NCBI GenBank assembly: GCA_001630475.1
Contig: KV419395.1
Span: 810,753 to 874,752, forward strand
Origin: Sistotremastrum niveocremeum HHB9708
Lineage: Eukaryota > Basidiomycota > Agaricomycetes > Sistotremastrales > Sistotremastraceae
Reading direction: 5' to 3'
DNA: 64,000 nucleotides
The notes below the pieces were generated by a model. It saw nothing but the letters and a program-made list of their open reading frames with translations, had not been told where the DNA came from and ran no database searches. The position numbers were made by a program, and so were the translations under genes. Shown here one piece after another: positions 1 to 9,481 of the stretch; positions within the stretch are counted from its first letter, which is position 1, and every line of letters starts with the position of its first letter.

Positions 1-605
1 GAAGCGTGGTTTCACTGAGAGAAAAAAACGCACAAAATTTAGGGAGAAGAATTGAAGTGCGAAGCTTGTGAATATACCTTCTAGGGGGAAGACTGAGACT
101 AAGCTCGGAAGGGCGCGAGCGCGGGGAATGTTCGCGAGTATTCGGGGGTGAGGCTGAGGACGATAGATTTTCTGAGCCGGCAGTGGACGGACGCTCCTCG
201 GGGGTATCTTGAGGGCGAGAAGGCTTTCGTCGAGGGGGGACGTTTTCAGGCCAAGTGCACTGCAGGAGGGGACAACGGATTAGAGGCGGGGGGCGGTGTG
301 GCGGAAGCATGGCTAACGTCTCTCTGGCCTTGGGTGCAGCGGGTGCAGCTGGGCTTTGTCTCGTCGCATTTGACCTTTTTCTGCCTGCAGGTGAGACAAC
401 CGGTCTTGCTTCTGTGGTGGGCTAAGTATGGCGTTGGGTGGGGGTTAGAAGAGACATACCGGGTGTACTTTGGACGTTTTCGCATGGGCTCTTTCCTGAG
501 GTCTGGCTGGACTACGCGAAGAGTATTATATTGTGGTGTCGACGGAGACGAGGGAAAGTAGCCGGAGCCCGCGTAGGGCGTCGGTTGTGGGTTGCGGTTG
601 TACAT
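1..605 (-). CDS. Zn(II)2Cys6 fungal transcription factor, N-terminal part (cut by window edge)
   Basis: This is a sequence-specific nuclear DNA-binding regulator of the Gal4-type binuclear zinc cluster class. The start ATG is at 605-603. The cluster begins near residue 70 (TGCLTCRQKKVKCDETKP) and has the spacing C-x2-C-x6-C-x6-C-x2-C-x6-C. The sixth cysteine lies in the next exon: an intron from 317 to 260 joins QRD to CTWPEN, so splicing is needed to complete the zinc cluster. A second intron runs from about 77 to 15. The region before the cluster is Pro/Tyr/Ser-rich and the region after it is Ser/Pro/Arg-rich and probably disordered. The rest of the protein, including any fungal_trans middle homology region, lies beyond base 1. 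The class assignment is secure. The target pathway cannot be inferred. Confidence 0.9.
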
Positions 606-920
606 GGCGGGAGTTCAGAGAAAGAACATTGGAGGAGAAGGACATGCGACCTAAATGGTCGTCGACCAGAATAACAAGGGTCAATAAATGCTGTATGTAA
701 TGGAAATTCACTGTGGGAATCGGACCAAAGTTTATTCGCGCTTTTTGTCCCATTCTCGCCTTTTTCTCCATTAGGAAATTCGATCTCAGATCCCATCAAT
801 TCCCTTCCGCCGCCCGATCACCCGGACTTTACTCGCCACTTCCGGCTGTCTCGCTATATCCCCGCCCAACCTAAACTGACGCCATCAAACTCATACTATA
901 CTCTTAAATCTCCGATCCCT
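606..920. other. Intergenic spacer upstream of Zn-cluster gene
   Basis: This stretch of about 315 bases lies between the start of the zinc-cluster gene and the stop of the next minus-strand gene. It should hold the promoter of the former and the 3' UTR of the latter. Open frames here are short and show no recognisable protein. I see no specific binding site. Confidence 0.5.
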
Positions 921-2281
921 CTAGCTAATCAGCCTCACCTGCGACACCTTTATTTGTTCGCCCTCTCTGCAGCTCGCCTTATCGTCAGCCGTCCATATTG
1001 CACTGCCCAGCGTCCTCATTACCGCAACCATGTCTCCATTCAGTTCGCGCCACTCCCTGTTCTTCCCATTCCGAACATTAGAAGCCGAATCCGTGCCTGA
1101 CTTCTGCGCCTTTGCCCTTTCGAGTATCTTGGACACACGCGCCGGAAGACGCACAGACACTCCTTCCTCGCTCCCAACTTCCTCACACCCGAACGTGAGC
1201 CACTTGAAGCAGTCGTCCAAAACGTAAAGCTGCGCTAGCCCGCATTCCTTCTCTCGTTGCCCGACTGCCCATCTCGCTTGACTGTCTTCTTCCTCTCTGG
1301 CTTCCTCGGAATTGCCAAAGTAAATATAGTCTTCATCAAAGCCTATCTCCAACGGTGTAGTGCCTGAAATGCTCGAGTCCACGATACACGAAGGTGACGT
1401 AGGACTGTCGGCGTGCGGGTTATGTAGCGGCGTGTCCAGCGTTATATGGAGATCGTCAAACACGACCGGAGAAGAGTCTTCGCCATCAACTCCTGAATGG
1501 TCCTCTGCTGAACCAGTCAGCCGAGGCTTTTCGTGACGGTCACAATGATCTCCATCATTGGTCCCTGCGTTGTAAGCCGAGCGCTGGTGGAATATCCCCA
1601 CATCATTCCGATGTCCGGCCCTATCGCCATTCCTAGCCACGGCACGACCAGAAGGCATCCTCCTCGTCGACTTGGACCTCAGAGACCGCCTCCTGATCGT
1701 TCCAACTCGTTTTAATGCTGGAATCATTGGAGGGATGATGCGATCGTTGCCCAGTCCTTTCGATGGTCCTCGAGCATCACTGGTGAAAGGTACCGTATCA
1801 AAAGTTCGGCCCCCCGGACGCCGCGCCGCCGAAATTCGCTCCACTTGCGTCCCTCGGGAGGTTCTACGAGTTTGGAGATGTCCCGACGGTTTCTTGGTAT
1901 CGGTATCGTTCAAAGTTTGCGACCCGGACGAACCGGCCCATGGATCGGCGAAAGGGAGTCCGGTAACGGGAAGATGATGATGAGCACGCCGAGGAGCTTT
2001 CTGATAATAGGGGACGTTCTGTTCCTATTTCCCAGATGAATCGAGGGAAGGTGGGAAATGCGAGACGGTGAGGTCAGGAACAATGAGCCAGCAGATCAGG
2101 GCAAATCACTTACAGGTTTAGGGGGGTTGAATGGAGTTTGCGGCTTGCGAGGACCGGAATGGCCAGCCTGAGTGGTCGTGCGCGAAATGTTGAGTTTGCG
2201 GCATGATTGATCGGAGCCAAGTCCCAACGAAGCTCCTTGCAGGTTACCCTTGGGGATCAATGAGATTGGGTGGCAATACAT
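921..2281 (-). CDS. Hypothetical orphan protein, probably disordered
   Basis: I do not recognise this protein. The best model has two exons: 2281-2114 and 2018-921, joined by an intron with donor gtaagtg, giving about 421 residues. The longer exon is open for over 1 kb and its upstream part reads in phase into the first exon, which supports a real gene. The N-terminal half is rich in Arg, Ser, Pro and Gly. The C-terminal third is more conserved-looking, with an acidic stretch (about GFDEDYIYFGNSEEAREEED), a Cys/Trp-containing segment and a predicted helix of charged residues. No signal peptide or membrane segment is visible. The start codon is uncertain because another open frame overlaps upstream. 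A lineage-specific basidiomycete protein is the likeliest reading. Confidence 0.55.
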
Positions 2282-3488
2282 GACAGACGAGGCTGGTTAG
2301 ACTTGATGATGCTACGCAGAGCAAAATGGCCTGCAATATACAAGGAAAAAAAGTTCCGAGACATGGCTGTTTCGGGCCCAGTTTGGGTGCAAGTGCGCCC
2401 AACCGTGCTCCGCCGTTCGAAATTGGATCCGAGACACGGCTGTGTCAGAATAATAAGGGGTAAAATGAGGTCAAAATAAGAAAGGTCACTTTCCACGTTG
2501 TTATGGGTGCTGGTTGACGATCTGGTGGACAATTGTCACGCGGGAGTATTAATATTATTGATGGAATATTTCCCGAACAGTCAGACAATCACGGCGGAGT
2601 TCCCGGATCATAAAGGCACTTGGAACGATCACTGAGGTTCAAGGAGTGAACAAGTGCAGTTCAAGAAAGCTCTAACGCAGAAGAGGGTCTTCGAGGCTGC
2701 GGTAAACAAAGCGTCAAAGTAGGAGACGAAGCATCGGAACCTTCGCGCTTAGCCGAAGCACGACTCTGTGGATGAAGTGCGGGACTACCGGTCTTCTTTC
2801 GGATGTCATTTCCCTAGTAACAGTCACAGTAATATTCTTGCATGACAATAAAGATAGCGGACGATCCTGGTTCTTGATCGATCCTTGATGGCCCTGGCGC
2901 AACAGCCATATCAGCACACAAAAAAGGCAGTTTTGGGACGGATTCCATGCATGAAGCACCTCCCGGTGACCCATCAGAGCGTGGACGATTTGACCTTCCT
3001 TATAAGTTAAAGTGCTTCTGATCGTTACACACAGTGGCGTAGGAAAGTAGAAGCCTGGAAAACAGGGTGATCGTGCATGTAGTAACCTCGACTCTTCGAG
3101 ACCTTCCGAAGAGTCGACCATATGTATCGTGAGAAAGGCTGGATCTCTTTCTGGATTACGATTCCGAGCTAAATAAGCATCCAAATCCAGCATCCAATGA
3201 ACAAGTTGTTGTTGTGTCAGTTCCCTCACGCAAGCATTGGGAATAGCACAATGATGCTGATAAGACCAGGGCCAGCTTTTTCATCATTCATCGTCTGGGC
3301 TGACAAGCCGCGACCTCAAGTCGCAACTGATATTCTACCTGAAATTTGAAAGACCTCGCGGTTTTATGACCCGAAAAAGGAGGAAGGAGGTCGATCTCCT
3401 GATTGGTTGTCGATCACGTGACATCTGTGACACTCTTGCGTCATAGCGCCATCGCTTGCTCGGCTCACGACGTCGACGACCAAGCAGA
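2282..3488. other. Gene-poor 1.2-kb stretch with a weak minus-strand ORF and a hairpin
   Basis: This is the longest stretch in the window without a convincing gene. A minus-strand frame of 171 codons (3229-2714) is open, but its translation resembles no family I know and its codon texture is irregular. It could be an orphan exon, a decayed gene or chance. A perfect 11-bp inverted repeat with an 8-nt loop occupies 3088-3117. The right end (about 3390-3488) holds the PFF1 promoter, including an inverted CCAAT box and a TCACGTGA palindrome. Confidence 0.4.
3402..3421 (+). promoter_or_regulatory. PFF1 promoter: inverted CCAAT box and TCACGTGA E-box
   Basis: An ATTGG (inverted CCAAT, 3402-3406) is followed 7 bases later by the 8-bp palindrome TCACGTGA (3414-3421), about 67 nt before the PFF1 ATG. 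CCAAT is the HAP/NF-Y core. CACGTG is the core site of bHLH factors such as Cbf1 and of the lysosomal CLEAR element family. Binding here is inferred, not shown. Confidence 0.5.
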
Positions 3489-6344
3489 ATGGCTCGCTCA
3501 GGACGCTTCACTCGTCTGGTCACGTTCACTGTCTGGCCAGCGACACTGCTGATTCTCGTATCGACACTCGCTGTCGTGATACCTACCTTCTACTTTTACG
3601 ATGAACTCCCAAGCATCCCAAAACCTGCACGTCGTTATGGAATCGACCTTGACCAAGCCTACAGTGATTTGCAAACCGTTCTGTCATTCCAATGTGCATT
3701 TTCTGTCATTCTAATTGATGCGATCAGATAACTTCCCGACCACACCCCTACAATTCTCACCAGAACGATCTGGTTCATGACTATATCCTGTCTCGTCTCC
3801 AAAACATAGCGAAAAAGCACGACAATATTCATGTCATTGATGATGTCGCAAGCAATGCGACCTTTTCTCAAGGGTCTTCAGCGACCTATTACGAAGGCAA
3901 CAATCTCTTGATGCGCATCGAGGGAACTAGTGGTTTATCGGCTATTCTCTTTTCCGCCCATTTCGACTCCGTTTCAACCGCGCCAGGCGCCACTGATGAT
4001 GGAATGGGGGTAGCAGCTCTTTTGCAGTTGGCGGAATATTTTGCTGCAAACCGTCCAAAGCGTGATGTTGTTTTCAATATCAACAATGGAGAAGAAGATG
4101 GACTGCACGGTGCCCATGTGTGAGTATAATGTTTATTTTCTTCCGTTCGGGACTCAGATGAAGTAACCTTGTGTAGATTTTTGGAACATCCTTGGGCAAA
4201 GTTGCCTTCATCGTTCTTAAACCTCGAGGGAGCCGCAGGCGGCGGGTCAGTAACACCTACCCTCTGGTGCGGAACGCGGTTCTGACATTCCTTACAGCCG
4301 ACCTATTCTCTTCCGTAGCTCTTCTACCAAGCTGACGCACTCATTCAGCCATGTGCCCCATCCTCACGGAAATGTCGTCGGCCAGGATGCTCTCCAGCGT
4401 GGGGTCATCAAATCTGGAACCGACTTTTCTGTATATACTGATGCTGGGATCCCGGGCTTGGATGTGGCATTCTACAAGCGCCGTTCTGTTTATCATACCA
4501 AAGATGATTCAGTCCCTACTCTGGGCGGCAAGGGTTCGTTGTGGAGTATGATCGAGATTGCCGTTGTGGCTGGAAAATCACTAGCTGAGGACGGCAATCT
4601 CAACGACTCCCCGGACTCCATTGCACCTATATTTTTCGACCGTCAGTTATTTTCCCAGATTCTCGAAGTGATATTTATGAATCGTAGTGTTCGGCGAGGT
4701 GCTGTTGGTCATTTCATTCAGGACCATGACGATCATCAACATCGTTCTCTTGGCTGTCGGACCTGTCCTGACACTGCTCCTCATTGTACTTGCCTCAAAA
4801 AACAGAAAGCTGTATTGGGGAAAGCAAGGCTGGTTCAGGTTCCCATTGTCCCTAATCCTGAGCGCTGGCGTATCGATTGGGCTTGCATTCCTGGTCGCCT
4901 TCATCAATCCATATGTGAGGACTTAAGAGTATACTTTTAGCAAACCTAACGACAGTTAACAGATTGTCTATTCCTCCCCTTATCTTGTTCTCTTGGCTTT
5001 CGTCTCGGCGGCTTTTGTCTTCCAATATCTGCCTCTTCGTCTGCTTGCCCACTTTAGGCCAATCCCGCGCCAGAAGACAATCGTCCTCCTGGAGCTATAC
5101 ATCGTATCCTGGCTTCTGCTCTTGTTTTCTACGATCACAATCACGAGATTCAACCTAGGAGCATTCTACTTCCTCACGTTTTCCAATGCAGGCGTCTTTT
5201 TAAGCCTTCTGCTTGCATTGGCCGAGCAATTTGAGTTGCGGCCTGTCCCTGCCCCGCCTCCTGCAGTCGATTCGAATCATAACGAAAGCGACGAGAATAA
5301 TCATACTGTAGAGGAAGCCACCGAGAACACGCCTCTTTTGTCGCGGGAAGAAACGGACGGGGACAGATTTTTAGCAGAAGACGAAGAAAATCAGATTATT
5401 TTGTGGGCCATACAATTTCTCCTCGTGGTGCCCTTTTCTGCTATATTACTACTCCACCTCTCTCTGCTCCTTCTGGGCTCTACAAACCAAACTCTCGCGG
5501 ATGGCAACGCCGCGCTCCCATGTAAGTCCCCCTATTCACTCTGAAACAATCCGAAACTAAGGGTATCCCAGTATATCTCACGATTGCGATCCTGAGCTTC
5601 TTGACTATCTCTGGATTTGCGCCATTTATGCACAAAATCCATCGTTCTCTCACGGCAATCGTGGTCGTGATTCTCGCGGTTGCAACATTACTCCTCCTAT
5701 TCAAATTTCCTTTCACCCAATCTTCTCCGCTCAAAGTTTTCTTCTCCCAATCAATTGACCTGGACACGGGGGTCAATGCCGTCAATTTGATTGGTCTTCC
5801 TTCCTACTTAGGTCGGTATATCATCCCCGAAATACCTTCTACCGGAAACGAGAGTGTCAACTGTACGTCCTCGTCCATACGTCCTGGACTCGAGACGTGT
5901 TCATGGGATGGTCCCGCCGCAGACACTGCTGCTGGGCACCCTGCTGACTGGCTGACGGTCGATATTAAATCCGGGGAGCCAGGACGCGCAGTCATCAAGA
6001 TTAAAGGGGTTGACACGCGTGCCTGCAGGATATCTTTTGATCGTCCTGTCACAAACCTTCATGTGATTGGGTCCTCTCCGTTCTTTCAGGAGCTTTATCC
6101 CCCACCAGTCACCGGGTTAACCGCCTTGCAGTTGTGGAGTCGGACTTGGGAGCGTGAGTTCGAAGTGGATGTTACTTGGAAAGGAGACGCAGGATTGAGC
6201 GGTCGAGTAGGTTGCGGATGGGCTGACATACAGTCTGGCAAAGTCCCAGCTTTTGACGAAGTGATATCGTTCCTGCCGAACTGGTCAACAGTTACCAAAG
6301 CAGGGGCTGCGCTTGTGGAGGTTACCAAAGGGTTCTCGGTCTAG
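3489..6344 (+). CDS. PFF1: Vacuolar membrane protease, M28 family (Pff1-type)
   Basis: This is a multispanning vacuolar membrane metallopeptidase with a lumenal M28 (aminopeptidase Y/Q) domain. Seven exons join in frame: 3489-3677, 3728-4119, 4177-4245, 4298-4641, 4688-4914, 4963-5521 and 5572-6344, giving 850 residues, close to the family length. A short cytosolic stretch and one membrane helix precede the peptidase core. The core starts at ITSRPHPYNS and shows the zinc ligands and catalytic residues in SAHFDSV, ATDDGMGV, NGEEDGL and YHTKDD. About eight hydrophobic segments follow, interrupted by an acidic hydrophilic loop near 5260-5400, and then a C-terminal lumenal domain. Each splice was chosen by consensus sites and by restoring known family blocks. 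The assignment is firm, although the physiological substrate of this family is not well defined. Confidence 0.95.
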
Positions 6345-6613
6345 GACATTATGTAGCGTGTATGTAAACAATCAAACAATAATGTGTACTGCATACAAAC
6401 TTGGTCAGAAACTCCTTATAGGTAACGATCATGTATCGACCCAAAGCAAGCAAAGGGGTGTGACCACCTCTATGTTCCTAGATTACAGATCAACCACAGC
6501 ATTAGGTTCTTAGCAAAAGCCCCGCGTTCAGGGTTATCAATTGACAACGAACACGTACATACAGATGGCGGGTGGAGCTAGTACAGATACGTACATCAGA
6601 ATTGTTATTAAAT

Positions 6614-9304
6614 TCAACGGACCGTGACATGTTTAGCATTAGGGTTCGACGCCTCGGATTCTGATATCATTAAAGAAGCATCGTCCTCAACCATCGGGGC
6701 ACCGTCTACGTCTTCAAGAGGTTCCCCGTCCAAATCGTCCAGTGGTTCCCCGTCCAAGTCTTCCATAGGTTCACCGTCTATAGCATCTTCTCCCTCCATC
6801 TCCATATCAACACTACCAACATCGCCTTCGTCGGCTGGTTTGAATGTACTGGCCTTGAAACGGGACGGACGTAACGCGGACTCGTCGTCGTCTTTGGTCG
6901 TTTCCGGTACGACTTCAGTCGGTGCTTCTGGCACGTCTCCTTCGAGCCTAGCACGTAACTCTGAAGTATAGTCGGGAGGAAAGACGATCCAATCTTCCCA
7001 GACATCGACAACGGTGGTAATTTGCTTCTTGAATATGTCAGCGGTGATACGACCTGGGAAGGAGTGATAGATGGTTGATAGATGATCAAATACTAATCCC
7101 AAACGAGACTGGAACTCTTGGCGATATTTCCACGCATTGGGTACTGTAGCTGCTGAATTGTGGAGGATATCACAGACCAGATGCAATCGAGCGACTTTAC
7201 GCGGCACTGGTGTAGAATCAACCAGCATAGAAGCGATGATGATGTCAGATACCTATACTCAGTCCCGCTTAGCATGTATGCGCATAACATAGTGGGAAAA
7301 AGGCACCTCGTTGGCTGCTTCTGCGTGTTCGAGGCTGAAGCTCATGCATCTGGCAAGCTCGCCCCTCCGTCCAGTGAGGGCCCGTAGCATAGCTTCAAAT
7401 CGCTTCCTTGCCAGCCTTCCTAATCTCGTCTTGCGACCATGCTCTTGTTCCGATTCTTCCGCGGAGTCTGTAGAGTAGACAGAGTTGTAGCCCTATTGAA
7501 GCATACGTCATACGATCAACCCCGAACATATGTGAGCCACATACATCGTCCCAAAACGTGGCTTCAATCTTATCGTCAGAGGTGATAAGTGACTTATAGA
7601 GACGATGCATCCGGGACTACAACACAAGATGTAAGACAGATCAATGAAGTCTGGAAATTTGCTCACCCGGTCTTGTCGAAGGAATGTGTATTTAGGATTA
7701 TTGACCTCTCTCTCCAACAGGTTCTTCTCAAAGTCGTCCCCATGTTCCTTCACCTGAGTCGCAACTGTTCTCACAAATTGCTCAGCACTGGAATCTGGTT
7801 CTGATGAAGGCTCCCGAGTCGCTCGTCTGCGGTGTCGAGAACGACTACGCGATCTTCTTCGACTGCGTGAGCGACTCCGAGAAAATCTCCTATCCTTAGT
7901 GCCCCGATGCCAAGAACGAGACCTGGATCGAGATCGACGCGGACGTTCAGGACTCCTGCTATCGTCTCTATGCGACTTTTCTCGCTCTCGCGAAGATGAA
8001 CGATCCCTATTCTGACCTTTGCGAATTTCAGGAGGTGCATGCCAAATACAGCGCCAAGTACATACCGTACTGGGCTCGAGGGCCAACAGGCACGGCTTTA
8101 CTCCAGCCGACACGAAGAATGTTGCCGCCCCATTCAAACCCATCTAACAGCCTGACCGCGGTCTCGGCATCCCTCCTTTTCATGAAAGACACAAACCCGC
8201 TTAGACCAGAGCTTTTTGAGCGTCTGGTTTGCGTTATGTCGGCTCCAGGTCCTTGCGTCGCATCTCCGCGAGGCCACATAATCTTGACCTAGGTAGGTAA
8301 GACACATTGGCTGAGGGATGACACGAAAAAAAGATTGTTTGCCTACCGAGCCCACAGGTCCATGTTTAGCAAAAAAGTTACCCAAAGAGGCTTCGGTGAC
8401 ATTGGTAGGAAGATTAGCAACAAAAACGTTAGATGTCTGCAGAAACATACAGATGTTAACAATCACTCCAATGTTCCTAGAGGAAACCAAATACATACCT
8501 CGGGATCCCCTCTGTCTCTGCTGCCATGCTGGCTTTCATATGCTGTTCAGACGATCAGCGTGTGAGCTCCGCTCAACCATTGGACACCAGACTCGCCCGC
8601 AAGCGCAGTAACAGAGCGACCTTGTACTAATAGAAACATGAGATGGGGTTTAAATGGGTACAGAAAGATGGACGAAAAACCTCTGCTAGAACGATTCAAC
8701 CTCTGCTCGCGGTCCGCCTGGTCTCTAAAAAGAAGTGAACTAGGAGTTAATAAACAAGCGAGTGCCAATTACCTCTTGATTTCTTCCAAAAAAGCATCCA
8801 TGGCACGCTTCCCTTTCGCCTTTGGAACTAACGGCGGCGACTCGGATCTCTGTGAAAGTGAGTCAGATAGAGCATCCGCAACGCGAAGTGGACGTACTCG
8901 ATCCTCCTCCTCAAAAGCTCTACTTCTAAGAGCACCACGTCCTCTCACTACCGGCGCATATGCTTGACCGCCTTCACTCTCATTTGCAGAAGGCTTCACA
9001 AAACCAGGGCCTGATTTGGAACTGCGACTCGAAGTACCCTCTCCCTCAAAAGTATCCAAGAACTCGTCGTATGCTTTGGCCATAAGATCCTGTTCTTCCT
9101 TACTCTTCGCTTCTAGGGCCTCCTTCTCCTTCTCTCGACGTGACTTCTTGGTGGTGCCTTGAGCGAACACCGATAGTTTCTGGCTGTCGAGCATCTTTGC
9201 CTGTATTGTGGTAAGCGTGGAGTCGCGCTGGTGAAACCGAGATGGCTTACCGGAAAGATGGGCTCATCATCCTCAAAGAAAGGGAGTTTGGCCAACGGTG
9301 GCAT
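6614..9304 (-). CDS. U2SURP: U2 snRNP-associated SR140/U2SURP homolog
   Basis: This is a nuclear pre-mRNA splicing factor that associates with the U2 snRNP. Eleven exons (9304-9251, 9200-8773, 8724-8681, 8620-8597, 8542-8499, 8436-8347, 8288-8066, 8016-7667, 7616-7545, 7492-7307, 7252-6614) join to about 718 residues. In order it has an N-terminal charged helix, an RRM (from TSNVFVANLPTNV), an RS-rich stretch, a SURP module (AEQFVRTVATQVKEHG...), the KRFEAMLRxLTGRRGELARCM block, a CID-like domain (LVCDILHNSAATVPNAWKYR), and an acidic C-terminus with four 8-residue repeats. The donor of exon 4 is ambiguous: either a GC-AG intron (718 residues) or a GT donor 9 nt further on (721). It lies 178 nt downstream of PPT1 in tandem. 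The RS stretch between the RRM and SURP is unlike the C-terminal RS domain of animal proteins. Confidence 0.93.
6692..6778 (-). repeat. 24-bp tandem repeat in U2SURP C-terminus
   Basis: Three full copies and one partial copy of a 24-bp unit encode the octapeptide series DGEPMEDL, DGEPLDDL, DGEPLEDV and DGAPM. The copies differ by few bases, so the array expanded fairly recently. It adds a strongly acidic tail segment after the CID-like domain. Confidence 0.9.
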
Positions 9305-9481
9305 GATGGGCTCGACGTTGTTTCCGATATCCGATCCGACGAGCGGTTTGGGAAACCATTTTACGTAATCAAAAGAGACAAGCGCGTGTACGACGTGTAT
9401 ATGGTGGCAGTGGCTGAATAGACCACATGGCTCGTAAAGCAACAAAACTAAGTAAAATAATGCTCATAGCCATCTCCAACT

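Noticed and set aside
6624-6971. Ser/Pro-rich plus-strand frame with repeats
   Set aside because: It is antisense to the acidic octapeptide repeats of U2SURP, and the repeat pattern is explained by that gene.
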